A stretch of DNA of 64,000 nt from Caballeronia novacaledonica (GCF_900258035.1 NZ_OGTP01000007.1:1-64000); one strand, 5' to 3'; shown: positions 36,936-46,317, counted from the stretch's first letter. Numbers and translations: made by a program. The notes: generated by a model from the letters alone, not told the origin.

Positions 36936-37118
36936 ATGGTTTTCCTTTCCTGGTTCCTGTCGGTCGTTGTCGCGCTGCTCGCGACGGCCACCATTGCGAT
37001 GGCGCTGCCGCGCTCCGCCGCGGACGAATTGAACGCCACCGCGCCGCAGTCGATTTTCAGCATCGAGATGAATCGCATCGACGCGGTGCTCGCGGCCTGT
37101 ACGCCGAATGCCGATTGA
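36936..37118 (+). CDS. Small protein with N-terminal hydrophobic segment, unknown
   Basis: 60 residues: MVFLSWFLSVVVALLATATIA is a signal or anchor sequence, followed by a polar tail with one Cys. GAGG lies six bases before the ATG. Nothing supports a function, and it may not be real; composition and ribosome site are the only evidence. Confidence 0.4.
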   Translation: MVFLSWFLSVVVALLATATIAMALPRSAADELNATAPQSIFSIEMNRIDAVLAACTPNAD

Positions 37119-37399
37119 AGGCGCGCCGGAGGTTAGCGTCGTCGAATCAATGCGTTGCAGCAAAGGCCAAGACGATATCCACAGGGTTTTGCACCGAAAC
37201 GGTGGACAACCTAAAGCGTCGAGACCTAAGTGCCTGAAAAGTAACCCCAAGCCTTGCGCGAGGGGCGCGCCGGGAGACCAACCCAATCGACGAGATCGAA
37301 GCTCCGTGCGGATGCCGCGCCGCGACAGACGGCGAATTCCGCTATATTCGAGCGCTGATGCGCGCCTGACGGACCGCATCGCACGGAGACCCGCGACGG

Positions 37400-38521
37400 A
37401 TGACCCAGCACGAAATTGCCGCAAACGACTACGACGAATTCCGTTCGGGCATCGTGGAAGTGCTCGAAAGCGCCCGGCGCGCGGCCGCGCGCAGCGTCAA
37501 CGCGATCATGACGGCGTCGTACTGGGAAATCGGACGGCGGATCGTCGAATCGGAGCAGGGCGGAACGCAGCGGGCGGCTTACGGGGAGACGCTCATCGCG
37601 CGGCTGGCCGCCGATCTCACGAGCCGTTTCGGCCGAGGATTCGGCAAGGCGAACCTCGCCAACATGCGCGCGTTCTATCTGCAATGGCCGCGCGAGAGGA
37701 TTTTCCAGACGCCGTCTGGAAAATCCACGACGGACTCGCCAATGCTCCAGACGGCGTCTGGAGAATCCGCACTCGCCGCGCTCGCCGCCCGCTTCGTGCT
37801 GCCGTGGTCGGCCTACGTGCGTCTGCTCTCCGTGAAGAGCGACGCGGCGCGCGCCTTCTACGAGAGCGAAGCGCTGCGCGAGGGCTGGTCGGTCCGCCAG
37901 CTCGACCGGCAAGTGAACAGTCAGCTTTTCGAGCGGCTCGCGCTGTCGCGCAACAAGGCGGCGTTGCTGGAAAAGGCCGCCGAGCGCGCTCCCGGCGATG
38001 CCATCACGCCCGAGGAAGCCATCAAAGATCCGTTCGTTCTCGAATTCCTCGACATCAAGGACGAATATTCCGAGTCGGATCTGGAGGACGCGCTGATCCG
38101 GCGCCTCGCCGATTTCCTGCTCGAACTCGGCGACGATTTCGCTTTCGTCGGACGACAGAGACGCTTGCGTATCGACGACACGTGGTTCCGCGTCGATCTG
38201 CTGTTTTTCCATCGACGGCTGAAGTGCCTCGTGGTCATCGATCTGAAAGTCGGGCGATTCAGCTACGCGGACGCCGGGCAGATGCATCTCTATCTGAACT
38301 ACGCGCGCGAGCACTGGATGAAGCCGGGCGAAAATCCGCCGGTCGGGTTGATTCTGTGTGCGGGAAAGGGCAGCGCGGAGGCGCGCTACGCGCTGGACAA
38401 CCTGCCGAACAAGATTCTCGCGGCCGAATATCAGACGGTGCTGCCCGACGAAAAGCTGATCGCGGAAGAACTGGAGCGTTCGCGCGAGGCGCTGGATGCG
38501 CGGCGCGGCAATGCCGGCTAG
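37400..38521 (+). CDS. DUF1016 family PD-(D/E)XK nuclease (YhcG type)
   Basis: 373 residues. N-terminal DUF1016-N helical domain (ASYWEIGRRIVESEQGG, LSRNKAALLEKA) and C-terminal nuclease domain with VDLLFFHRRLKCLVVIDLK, giving the D...(D/E)xK metal site. These proteins occur in many bacteria; proposed links are restriction or DNA repair, not settled. Between the domains, residues 102-123 contain two copies of a (F/L)QT(P/A)SG(K/E)S peptide encoded by DNA palindromes, where most family members have none. Neighbours give no defence-island context. Confidence 0.88.
   Translation: MTQHEIAANDYDEFRSGIVEVLESARRAAARSVNAIMTASYWEIGRRIVESEQGGTQRAAYGETLIARLAADLTSRFGRGFGKANLANMRAFYLQWPRERIFQTPSGKSTTDSPMLQTASGESALAALAARFVLPWSAYVRLLSVKSDAARAFYESEALREGWSVRQLDRQVNSQLFERLALSRNKAALLEKAAERAPGDAITPEEAIKDPFVLEFLDIKDEYSESDLEDALIRRLADFLLELGDDFAFVGRQRRLRIDDTWFRVDLLFFHRRLKCLVVIDLKVGRFSYADAGQMHLYLNYAREHWMKPGENPPVGLILCAGKGSAEARYALDNLPNKILAAEYQTVLPDEKLIAEELERSREALDARRGNAG
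37698..37763. repeat. Two palindromic elements inside the DUF1016 gene
   Basis: First copy: 14-bp arms GGATTTTCCAGACG and CGTCTGGAAAATCC around one base (37698-37726). Second: 9-bp arms CTCCAGACG and CGTCTGGAG around one base (37745-37763). Centres are 42 bp apart, exactly 14 codons, so both are read in the same phase. Shared core: TCCAGACG-N-CGTCTGGA. Confidence 0.9.
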
Positions 38522-38546
38522 CGCAGGAATTACGTGGCGAACTGGC

Positions 38547-38577
38547 AAAAAAAAGCCCGCTTCAGTTGAGCGGGCTT
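38547..38577 (-). terminator. Rho-independent terminator (minus strand)
   Basis: AAGCCCGCT and AGCGGGCTT pair around a 7-base loop; the run of A at 38547-38554 gives a U-tract on the minus-strand RNA. It ends the cytochrome c operon and may also stop the nuclease gene from the other side. Confidence 0.85.
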
Positions 38578-38709
38578 GAATCCACATCGGTTGAGACATG
38601 GAGGAGACAGGTGTAAGTATAAACCCTTAAGCCTCCGCGTCAATACCTAAAACAAAAAAAATCGCAATCGGGTGTGCACCGCAGCGAATTTGCAACAGCT
38701 TGTCGCCGT

Positions 38710-39027
38710 TCACGGCTTGCCGAGGCTGTGGTAATACGCCGCCAGATTGGCGATATCCGCGTCCGACAAGGTTTTCGCCATCAACGACATCATCTCGTTC
38801 TTGCGCTCGCCCGAGCGGAAATCGCTGAGCGCCTTCACGAGATACTCCTCCGTCTGTCCGGCGAGATTGGGCGCTTCCGGCAGCTTCGACATTCCGTCGA
38901 TGCCGTGACACGCCGCGCACGCCGACGCCTTCGCGCGCCCGGCCTTCACGTCGCCGGCGGCGAACGCGGCGTGCGGCATCGCCGCGAGCATGCCCGCCAG
39001 CAAAGCCGCCGTCAGCGCGCCCCTCAT
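38710..39027 (-). CDS. Periplasmic c-type cytochrome
   Basis: 105 residues. Signal peptide ending HAAFA, heme motif CAACH (37-41), and Met79/Met80 as likely distal ligand (NEMM). A class I monoheme cytochrome. Its ATG overlaps the stop of the sorbosone-dehydrogenase-like gene by 4 bases, so it is translationally coupled and very likely that enzyme's electron acceptor. Confidence 0.93.
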   Translation of the reverse strand: MRGALTAALLAGMLAAMPHAAFAAGDVKAGRAKASACAACHGIDGMSKLPEAPNLAGQTEEYLVKALSDFRSGERKNEMMSLMAKTLSDADIANLAAYYHSLGKP

Positions 39028-40292
39028 TTGGCCCCCGTATACGAGATGCGGTAGATCGCGCCCGCGTAGTCGTCGGAGACGAGAAGCGAGCCGTCCTGCA
39101 GCATTTGCACGTCGGCGGGGCGGCCCATGTACTCGCCGGTCGGCGTGAGCCAGCCTTCCGCGAAGACTTCCGCCTCGCCCGCGGTGCCGTCGTCCTTGAT
39201 CGGGATGAACATGAGGCGCGCGCCGATCGGCTTCGTGCGGTTCCAGGAGCCGTGCTCCGCATCGAAGATGCCGCCCTGATATTTCTGCGGGAACATCTTG
39301 CCGTTATAGAACGACATGCCGAGATCGGCGGCGTGCGCGGCGAACTCGACCTGCGGGAACACGACGCCCGCCGGCGGGTTCTGGTCCTTGTACTCGACCG
39401 TGCGCACCTTGCCGCCGCCATACCACGGGAAGCCGAAATTCTCGCCGCCCTTGGACGCGTGGTTCAGTTCGCCGGGCGGGATGTCGTCGCCCATGCCGTC
39501 GACCTGGTTATCGGTGAACCAGAGCGTCTTGTCCTTCGGACTGAAGTCGAGGCCGACCGAATTGCGCACGCCGTGCGCATACACTTCGCGGTTCTTGCCG
39601 TCCTGATCCAGACGAATGATGCCGGCGAGCCCGTTGCGGTCGAGTTCCGCGAGCTTGTCTTTCGGCGGCACGTTCCACGGCTGGCCGAGCGCGATGTACA
39701 GCTTCTTGTCCGGCCCGATGCGGCAGTAGCGCGCGCCGTGATTGAAGCTTTCGAACTGCGCCGGGATCAGCTTGCCCTGCGGCACGACGACCGCCGCCGC
39801 GACATCCGGTCCGCCTTCGCCGAAGAACTGCGCCGCCGGAAAGCCGAGCACGCGATTCTGCTCGACGACGTAAAGCACGCCGTCCGGCGAGAAGCACACG
39901 CCGTTGGGCACCTTGAACGTCACCGACGACGCGAACTGCACGACATCGCTTGCGACGCGCTGCTTGGTCCGATCGGTCACCTGCCACACGCGATTCTTGC
40001 GCGTGCCGACGAAGACGACGCCCGTCGACGGCTCGATCGCCATGGCGCGGGCTTCCGGCACGATCGCATACAGCTCGATCTTGAAGCCCGGCGGCAGCTT
40101 GATCTGCTCGAGATTCTTGCGCAGCGCGTCGGCGGTCTGGCCGGCTTGCGGGACGGTTTCCGCCGGCGTGGAATTGCCGGTCTGACGGAAATTCGACAGC
40201 GTGCTGACGTTGTCCTGCGCCGCGTTCGCGTACGGCAGGCAGGCGAACATTGCACCGACGGCCAATGGCAAAAGCTTGAGCGTTGCGTTCAT
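39024..40292 (-). CDS. PQQ-dependent sugar dehydrogenase-like protein (sorbosone dehydrogenase family)
   Basis: 422 residues. Signal peptide ([17 protein letters not shown]), then a six-bladed propeller of the glucose/sorbosone dehydrogenase family ([67 protein letters not shown]). The family oxidises sugars or other alcohols in the periplasm with PQQ. PQQ binding cannot be confirmed by eye. Ribosome site AGGAGACAACCAG. The ORF is open 65 codons upstream, rejected as lacking a start site and overlapping no conserved sequence. Confidence 0.9.
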   Translation of the reverse strand: MNATLKLLPLAVGAMFACLPYANAAQDNVSTLSNFRQTGNSTPAETVPQAGQTADALRKNLEQIKLPPGFKIELYAIVPEARAMAIEPSTGVVFVGTRKNRVWQVTDRTKQRVASDVVQFASSVTFKVPNGVCFSPDGVLYVVEQNRVLGFPAAQFFGEGGPDVAAAVVVPQGKLIPAQFESFNHGARYCRIGPDKKLYIALGQPWNVPPKDKLAELDRNGLAGIIRLDQDGKNREVYAHGVRNSVGLDFSPKDKTLWFTDNQVDGMGDDIPPGELNHASKGGENFGFPWYGGGKVRTVEYKDQNPPAGVVFPQVEFAAHAADLGMSFYNGKMFPQKYQGGIFDAEHGSWNRTKPIGARLMFIPIKDDGTAGEAEVFAEGWLTPTGEYMGRPADVQMLQDGSLLVSDDYAGAIYRISYTGAK

Positions 40293-40499
40293 CTGGTTGT
40301 CTCCTGTTGTTGTCGACTGGCTTTGGGAAATTGCACTGAACAACACACGACTACTTTCGCCGAAGCGCGCAGCCCGGAAAGCAACCCGACGCGAACGCCG
40401 CGACGCTGCCCTGCAAATGAAATCAATCTTAGGATAGAAAACGCTTATGTAAGCACTGGATGACCCATTTTCAGGGCCGGCCGCCACGTTGTGCGGACG

Positions 40500-41258
40500 C
40501 TATTTGCGTCCGTCGAAGAGAAACACGTCGGCGCGATTCGGGCTCGGCAGCGCGACGACGAGACGCGCGCTGTCGAGCACCGCGTTACCGGTCACGGTCG
40601 TGTCGGGGAGCGGGCAGGGCGCGGGGCCGAACGTCACCGAGACGTCGTAGGCGTTCGTGCCTTCGTGCGGCGCCGCCGTGCCCTTGAAGATGCAGCCGGA
40701 GGTCGTCGTGCCGGCCAGATAGCCGTCGCCCGCGACCGTGATGCGCGTCTGCGTCGTTCCGCCGAGCGACATGCCGCGCCCGCTGTAGAGCCCGCCGAGA
40801 TTGGCGCGGGTCGGCGCGATGTCGAGAATCGTCGCGGCGTTGCCGGAGAACGCGAGGCCCGCGCTGCCGTCCTTGTTCGCGACGCTTCCATCGACGGCCG
40901 GCGCGTGCGCGAAGTCGACGCTGAACACGGCCGGCGATGCGCTCGCCCGGCCGATGCGATAGTCGAAAGCCGAGTCGCTGGTGAAGCGTCCGGCGCTCGA
41001 TTGCGCGCCGTTCTTCGCCACCGCGACGCCCGCGAGCCCCGTGCCGCCCGCGCCGCCGTAGAAGAGATAAGCGGTGCCGTCGAAGAGCATGAGCAACGTG
41101 GCTTGTGCGGCGCTGCCTTTGAGCGTGCCTTTGTAGACGCCGCCGGAGGGCAGCGTCGTGGTCACGGTGCCGGGCGGTGGCGGGGCATTGGAGCCGTCGG
41201 TGGAACACGCAGCGAGAGCGACGGCGCAAACCACGATGGGAATCGCGTTTCTTGTCAT
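40500..41258 (-). CDS. Lipoprotein of unknown function
   Basis: 252 residues. Signal peptide with lipobox LAAC (Cys18), then a Ser/Thr/Gly-rich beta domain with repeated short strands (GVYKGTLKGSAAQATLLML, LGGLYSGRGMSLGG), similar in style to other Burkholderia surface lipoproteins. No catalytic motif seen. Confidence 0.82.
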   Translation of the reverse strand: MTRNAIPIVVCAVALAACSTDGSNAPPPPGTVTTTLPSGGVYKGTLKGSAAQATLLMLFDGTAYLFYGGAGGTGLAGVAVAKNGAQSSAGRFTSDSAFDYRIGRASASPAVFSVDFAHAPAVDGSVANKDGSAGLAFSGNAATILDIAPTRANLGGLYSGRGMSLGGTTQTRITVAGDGYLAGTTTSGCIFKGTAAPHEGTNAYDVSVTFGPAPCPLPDTTVTGNAVLDSARLVVALPSPNRADVFLFDGRK

Positions 41259-41438
41259 TCAGGACTCCGGTCGCGAGCGGTGAGAGTTCTGTATAAGCGC
41301 TTCAATCATGCAGGTCAAGCGCGCCGCGCTTCATCATTCAGCGCTCATTCAGCCTCTTTACGATGCATTCCATGGCGACGCGACACACGCAACGCGAGCC
41401 GAACCCAACAAGACATCGTCCGATCTGAGGAGCAAAAC

Positions 41439-41915
41439 ATGAACAAGTCGACTATCGCGGTATGCGCACTGGCCGTTGCCTGCACGGTGGGAATGAGCGG
41501 CTGCGCGTCGATGGGCAGTTCCGCCGACGTGTACAACAGCATGCAAACGCAGCACGAAGAAACGGTGCGCATGGCGACCGTCGAAAGCGTGCGCGGCGTG
41601 ACGATCGAAAACAACGACGGTCAGTCGAGCCCGCTCGGTGCGCTCGGCGGCGGCCTGCTCGGCGCGGTCGCGGGCAGCGCGGTCGGACGCGGACATGGCT
41701 CGTTGCTCGCCGGTGTGATCGGCGGACTGGCCGGCGCCGTGGCGGGCGATCAGGTGCAGGACCATTTCGAACAGCAGAGGGGACTCGAGATCACGGTGCG
41801 GCTCGACAACGGCGATCTGCGCGCGATCACCCAGGCCGCCGATGGCCAGATGTTCTACGCCGGCCAGCGCGTGCGGCTCTTGTCGAGCGGCGGGATCACG
41901 CGCGTGACCGCGTGA
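41439..41915 (+). CDS. SlyB/Pcp-type outer-membrane lipoprotein
   Basis: 158 residues. Lipobox MSGC (Cys21), then a glycine-zipper region (LGGGLLGAVAGSAVGRG and GVIGGLAGAVAGD, about 70-105) and a C-terminal domain with ITVRLDNGDLRAITQ, the pattern of SlyB/PCP lipoproteins that stabilise outer-membrane complexes. Ribosome site GAGGAGCAAAAC. The in-frame extension upstream is an antisense shadow of the neighbouring gene. Confidence 0.9.
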   Translation: MNKSTIAVCALAVACTVGMSGCASMGSSADVYNSMQTQHEETVRMATVESVRGVTIENNDGQSSPLGALGGGLLGAVAGSAVGRGHGSLLAGVIGGLAGAVAGDQVQDHFEQQRGLEITVRLDNGDLRAITQAADGQMFYAGQRVRLLSSGGITRVTA

Positions 41916-41961
41916 CGTACGAGGAAGCGGCCGCTTGCTTCTTCGTGCGTTCGGCGCGGTT

Positions 41962-42357
41962 CTAGCGATAAATCGACGCCTGCGTGCCGCTCTTCGCGCG
42001 GCCCCAGATTTGCTCGTCGGTGAGCGTCGTTTCGATCAGTTCGACGGGCGCTTCGCCGTCTCGAATCACCGCGACGCGAAAGCCGTCGATCGGTTCGTAC
42101 GGGCCGAGCAGCACCGTCTTGCCTTCGATCGCTTTCGTCAGGTCGCTGACCTTGAACGCGGCGTGCGGCACGGTGCGCATCAACTCGGGCAGCGCGCTGC
42201 CTTCTTCGAAGCGATGATATTGCACGTGCATGAGTTCGCACTCGGCGTCGCTCGTATGCATGCGGAACTGCGCGCTGTAGCGCTCGCCTGCGCGCGGCTC
42301 GTGCGTCGGGATACCCATGTGATGGAATTCATAGGTGACGCCGTTTCGGATGAACAT
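41962..42357 (-). CDS. VOC/glyoxalase-fold protein, unknown substrate
   Basis: 131 residues. The order GIPTHEPRAGERY, MHTSDAECELMHVQYHRFEEGS, RTVPHAAFKVSDLTKAIEG and GFRVAVIRDGEAPVELIE is that of single VOC-fold metal proteins, with His and Glu in ligand positions (HVQYHRFEEG, VPHAAFKV, PVELIE). It follows the 55-codon peptide gene by 21 bases on the same strand. Substrate unknown. Confidence 0.82.
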   Translation of the reverse strand: MFIRNGVTYEFHHMGIPTHEPRAGERYSAQFRMHTSDAECELMHVQYHRFEEGSALPELMRTVPHAAFKVSDLTKAIEGKTVLLGPYEPIDGFRVAVIRDGEAPVELIETTLTDEQIWGRAKSGTQASIYR

Positions 42358-42378
42358 CGGGGCTCCGGTGGTTCAGCT

Positions 42379-42546
42379 TCAATACGCCCCCGCCATCGGC
42401 AAAAGCAGATAAGGCAGGAGGTCTTCATAGCGCATCGGCTCGGACGAGGCGATTGCGTCGACGTTCGTTTCCTCGGACGATGCATCGCGCTCCGGCTTCC
42501 CGGCGATCAGCGATGCCGCCGCGATGGGCGTCGGTTCGATCTTCAT
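42379..42546 (-). CDS. Orphan 55-residue peptide, unknown function
   Basis: A strong ribosome site (AGGAGGG, four A, then ATG) precedes a 55-residue peptide: N-terminus MKIEPTPIAAASLIAG, an acidic middle (DASSEETNVDAIASSEP) and a hydrophobic end LLPYLLLPMAGAY. It has no signal peptide and matches no family I know. It is first in a minus-strand pair with the VOC-fold gene and divergent from the pyruvyl-transferase-like gene by 57 bases. The leader-then-hydrophobic-core shape recalls RiPP precursors, but no maturase is recognised nearby, so this stays speculative. Confidence 0.6.
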   Translation of the reverse strand: MKIEPTPIAAASLIAGKPERDASSEETNVDAIASSEPMRYEDLLPYLLLPMAGAY

Positions 42547-42603
42547 TTTTCCCTCCTGTCCTGCGATGTGTGAGGGAAGTTTGATCGTGGAGATTAGACG
42601 ATC

Positions 42604-43824
42604 GTGAGCACGCAGACCCAATCGGCCAACGCTGGCCCGGCGTCGAAGCCGCGCTTCATCGTCTTCGGCGCCTTCGATCGCCACAACTTCGGCGACATGC
42701 TGTTCGCGCACGTCGTCGCGCGTCTGCTCGCGGAGCGCCGTCCGGACGTCGAACCCGTGTTCGCCGGATGCGCGCAGCGAGACTTGCGCGCGCTCGGCGG
42801 TCACGACGTCGCCGCGCTTTCGCAACTGGCAAAGCGCTGGCGTGAAGAGCCCGTCACGCTGATCCACGCAGGCGGCGAACTGCTGACGTGCGACGCATGG
42901 GAAGCGGCCGTCATGCTGCAGAAGCCCGAAGAAGCGCAAACTCGCATCGCCCGATACGGCTCGCGCCCGGCGGACCGCATCGCCTGGGCGCGCGCCGAGC
43001 TCGGCACGGAGGCGCTCGCGCCCTATGTCGTCGGCCGCGAGACGTTCGCGCATCCCGCGTCGATCTGCTTCAACGCGATCGGCGGCGCGACGCTCGACGC
43101 CCGCGACGCCGCATTCCGCGAAGAAGTGCTGACGAAACTCCGATCGGCCGACCGTGTCAGCGTGCGCGACGCGCAAACGCAAGCCACGCTGAAGCGCGCG
43201 GGCATCGATGCGCGGCTCGTTCCCGATCCGGCATCGATGGTCGCCGAACTTTTCGACGCCCGCATCCGCAAGCATTCGAGCGCACGGCGCGGCTATCTGG
43301 CGGTTCAATTCAGCGCGGATTTCGGCGACGACGCCACGCTCGCGCAACTCGCGCATCAACTGGATCGGCTCGGCAAGACGACGGGCCTCGGAATCGTGCT
43401 GTTTCGCGCGGGCGCGGCGCCGTGGCACGACGACATCGCCGTCTACGCGCGCCTCGCCGCGTGCATGCGCCACGCGGCCGTGACGATCTTCGAGTCGCTG
43501 AACACATGGGACATTTGCGCGTTGATCGCGAATAGCGACGGTTTCATCGGCAGCAGCCTGCATGGACGGATCGTCGCGATGGCGTACGGCTTGCCGCGCG
43601 TGAATATCCGGCACGCGGACGCCGCCAAGCAGCGCGCGTATGTCTCGACCTGGGAAATCGCGGACGCGCCGGGCGTCGTGCCGATCGCGGACACGCACGC
43701 GGCGATGCGTGAAGCACTGTCGATGAATCGCGCAGTGCTTCGAGAAAAGGCGTCGGCGCTGGCGAAGGCGTATCGCGCGGCGTGCGCTTCGATCATGAAC
43801 CCGCAAAAGCCAGATACGCCTTGA
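42604..43824 (+). CDS. Polysaccharide pyruvyl transferase family protein
   Basis: 406 residues, GTG start with GGAG 11 bases upstream. N-terminus RFIVFGAFDRHNFGDML is the family's GxxxxxNxGD motif. SADRVSVRDAQTQATLKRAG, DPASMV and the C-terminal SDGFIGSSLHGRIVAMAYGLPRVNI (the SxRLHxxI-type signature) complete it. Members add ketal-linked pyruvate to sugars in capsules or teichoic acids, yet no other glycan gene is near. The 3' end overlaps the LysR gene by 32 bases tail to tail. Confidence 0.87.
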   Translation: MSTQTQSANAGPASKPRFIVFGAFDRHNFGDMLFAHVVARLLAERRPDVEPVFAGCAQRDLRALGGHDVAALSQLAKRWREEPVTLIHAGGELLTCDAWEAAVMLQKPEEAQTRIARYGSRPADRIAWARAELGTEALAPYVVGRETFAHPASICFNAIGGATLDARDAAFREEVLTKLRSADRVSVRDAQTQATLKRAGIDARLVPDPASMVAELFDARIRKHSSARRGYLAVQFSADFGDDATLAQLAHQLDRLGKTTGLGIVLFRAGAAPWHDDIAVYARLAACMRHAAVTIFESLNTWDICALIANSDGFIGSSLHGRIVAMAYGLPRVNIRHADAAKQRAYVSTWEIADAPGVVPIADTHAAMREALSMNRAVLREKASALAKAYRAACASIMNPQKPDTP

Positions 43825-44662
43825 CCGCCGCCGCCCGCTCGAAGCGCCGGTACACCATCGCCACTTCGGACGGCACCGCTTTTCCCGCGATTTCCCGATA
43901 CTCCACGCCCGGCACCGTCACGCACTGCGCGAGCGAGCGCGGCACGACGGCGACATCGCCGCCCAGCGACACATGCGCGAGCACGTCCGCGAGCGTGCCC
44001 GGCTGCGCGACGACCCGCGCCGTGAAGCGCCCGCGCCGCGCCACTTCGAGCGTGCCGGATTCCTGCTCGGGCACGACGAACGACTGATCGCACAGTTGCG
44101 CCGGCGTGATGACGCTCGACGCCGCCAGCGGCGAATCGGCCGGCAGCGCGACGATGAACGCATCGCGATGCACCGTGCGCGCCTCGACGCCTTCCGGGTA
44201 CGGAACCGGCGGCCGCACGTAGGCGATATCGATGCGCCCTTCCATCAACAGCGCGCCGGCCTCGCGCATCACGATTTCCTCGATGCCGATCTCGACGAGC
44301 GGATAGCGCGCCCGAAAACCGCGCACCGTCGCCTGCAACACGCCCGAGTACACCGCCGACGCGACATAGCCGATGACGATCTTCCCCAGTTCGCCACGCT
44401 CCGCCAGCGCCGCGCGTTCGGCGCCGCGCGCGAGATGTTCGAGCGCGCCGACGGCCTCGTCGTGATAGGCCTCGCCGGCGGCCGTCAGCGCGACCGATCG
44501 CTTGGTCCGATGAAACAGCCGCACGCCGAGGAGCCGCTCGGCTTCCTGAATCTGCTTCGTGAGCGCGGGCGGCGCGATACCGAGTTCTTCCGCCGCGCGC
44601 GCGAAGTGCAGATGCCGGGCGACGCTCAGAAAACAGCGCACATGACGCAATTCGACAGGCAT
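43793..44662 (-). CDS. LysR-family transcriptional regulator
   Basis: 289 residues. N-terminal winged helix (RHVRCFLSVARHLHFARAAEELGIAPPALTKQI, 5-37) and a periplasmic-binding-like effector domain with IVIGYVASAVYSGVLQ. The AAEELGIAPPALTKQIQEAE type helix resembles BenM/CatM-like LysRs for aromatic or organic acids. Divergent from the MFS exporter gene, 104 bases apart, so it probably controls it. Confidence 0.92.
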   Translation of the reverse strand: MPVELRHVRCFLSVARHLHFARAAEELGIAPPALTKQIQEAERLLGVRLFHRTKRSVALTAAGEAYHDEAVGALEHLARGAERAALAERGELGKIVIGYVASAVYSGVLQATVRGFRARYPLVEIGIEEIVMREAGALLMEGRIDIAYVRPPVPYPEGVEARTVHRDAFIVALPADSPLAASSVITPAQLCDQSFVVPEQESGTLEVARRGRFTARVVAQPGTLADVLAHVSLGGDVAVVPRSLAQCVTVPGVEYREIAGKAVPSEVAMVYRRFERAAAVKAYLAFAGS

Positions 44663-44672
44663 TGTGTATTCA

Positions 44673-44691
44673 CGAATTCGATAATTATTCG
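44673..44691. promoter_or_regulatory. Candidate LysR operator
   Basis: CGAAT (44673-44677) and ATTCG (44687-44691) are inverted around 9 AT-rich bases, just before the LysR start and upstream of the MFS gene. Size and place fit a LysR recognition site. Confidence 0.5.
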
Positions 44692-44766
44692 ACGATTCTA
44701 TGCCAATGACAGGAAAGACAGACGCCATTAGCATCGGGAGACTTTCTCGCTTTTTCGCGCACCGCC

Positions 44767-46317
44767 ATGTCGAACATATCCGGGAACCGCTTCGTCCTGC
44801 TCACCGCCTCCGCGACGTGCGCGCTCATCACACTCGACACGAACGTCGTCGCGGTGGCGCTGCCGTCCATCGCACGCGATTTCCACGCCGGTTTCGCCGA
44901 TGTCGAATGGGTCGTGAGCGCGTACATGGTCGCGTTCGCGGCGTGCCTGCTGCCCGCGGGCGCGCTCGCCGACCGCATCGGCCGCAAGAAAATGCTGATC
45001 GCGGGCCTCGCCGTGTTCTCGCTGGCGTCGCTCGGTTGCGGACTCGCACCGTCCGCGCTGGCGCTGAATCTCGCGCGCGCGGCGAAGGGCTTCGGCGCGG
45101 CGATGCTGCTGACGTCGGCGCTGGCGATCATCGCGAACACGTTTCACGAAGGCGCGGCGCGCGCTCGCGCGTGGGCGATCTGGGGCACCTGCATGGGCGT
45201 ATCGACGACCATCGCGCCGCTCGTCGGCGGCGTCATCACGCAATGGGCCGGCTGGCGCTGGATCTTCCTGATGAATCTGCCGATTTGCGCGCTGCTCGCG
45301 GCGTGCGCGTGGCGCGGCATGCGCGAATCGCGCAACCCGCACGCGGGAGCGCTCGATCTCGCCGGCAGCGCGCTCTTCGCGGCCGCGCTCGCGCTCGGCA
45401 TCTGGGCGCTGATCGACGCGCAAGCCGACGGCTGGACCCACTGGCGCACGGTGGCGCGCCTGGCCGCGTGCGCGGTGCTGTTCATCGTCTTCGTGCGGGT
45501 GCAGCGCTCGCGCCCGCACGCGATGATCGACCTCGCGCTCTTTCGCCAGCCGCGCTTCGTCGCCGCCGTGCTCGCGATGTTCGGCTACGCGGCGTGCGCG
45601 CAAGTGATGATGACCTTCCTGCCGCTCTATCTGCAGAACGCATTCGGCCTGCCGGCGGTGCGCGCGGGCCTCGGCATGCTGCCGTTCGCGATCGCGATGG
45701 TCGTCGGTCCGCATATCGGCGCGTCGCTCGGCAGGCGCGTCCCGGCGATGGCGCTGTTGACGCTCGGCCTCGCGACCATCGGCGCGGGCAATCTGCTGAC
45801 GGCGCTCTTCGCGGGCATGTCGAATTATTCGATGATCGCGGTCGGCATGATCGTCACGGGACTCGGCGCGGGCATGCTCAACGGCGACACGCAAAAGGCG
45901 ATCATGGCGTGCGTGCCGCCGAACCGCACGGGCATGGCGTCCGGCATCAGCACGACGACGCGCTTCACCGCGATCGTCACGTCGGTGGGCGTGCTGGGCG
46001 CCGTGCTCGCGACCCGCACGCACGCCGCGCTCGATACCCACGCGTCGAGCCTCGCCGATCCGCCGCGCGTGCTCGATCCCGCGTTCCTCTCGCGCCTGCT
46101 CGCGGGCGATCTCGCGCACGCGGGCGGCAGTCTCGCCGGGCCGCAGGGCGCGTCGCTCATGCGAATCGCGCGGGAGAGCTTCGCGAGCGGTTTCGCGGCA
46201 TCGCTCGGCGTGGCGGGCGTTTGCGCGCTGACGATCGCGGCGGCGGTCTGGTTGCTCGCGGGCCGGGTGCGCGTCGAAGGAGGCGCGGAGGCGTCGGGAT
46301 CGGCATTGGCCGAATGA
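44767..46317 (+). CDS. MFS multidrug efflux transporter, DHA2 (EmrB/QacA) family
   Basis: 516 residues with 14 predicted helices. Motif C-like region and DHA2 signature LDTNVVAVALPSIARDFHAGFADVEWVVSAY in helix 1-2, loop 2-3 motif A GALADRIGRKKML, and motif near helix 5 GVSTTIAPLVGGVI. The family expels drugs or toxic metabolites with protons. The divergent LysR gene probably regulates it; an SDR gene follows 66 bases downstream. Confidence 0.92.
   Translation: MSNISGNRFVLLTASATCALITLDTNVVAVALPSIARDFHAGFADVEWVVSAYMVAFAACLLPAGALADRIGRKKMLIAGLAVFSLASLGCGLAPSALALNLARAAKGFGAAMLLTSALAIIANTFHEGAARARAWAIWGTCMGVSTTIAPLVGGVITQWAGWRWIFLMNLPICALLAACAWRGMRESRNPHAGALDLAGSALFAAALALGIWALIDAQADGWTHWRTVARLAACAVLFIVFVRVQRSRPHAMIDLALFRQPRFVAAVLAMFGYAACAQVMMTFLPLYLQNAFGLPAVRAGLGMLPFAIAMVVGPHIGASLGRRVPAMALLTLGLATIGAGNLLTALFAGMSNYSMIAVGMIVTGLGAGMLNGDTQKAIMACVPPNRTGMASGISTTTRFTAIVTSVGVLGAVLATRTHAALDTHASSLADPPRVLDPAFLSRLLAGDLAHAGGSLAGPQGASLMRIARESFASGFAASLGVAGVCALTIAAAVWLLAGRVRVEGGAEASGSALAE

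Noticed and set aside
36936-37118. Treating the 60-residue ORF as a confident gene
   Set aside because: Ribosome site and hydrophobic segment only; listed at low confidence, no conservation evidence.
37175-37183. ATATCCACA, 8/9 match to a DnaA box
   Set aside because: Isolated in an accessory region with no cluster or AT-rich unwinding element.
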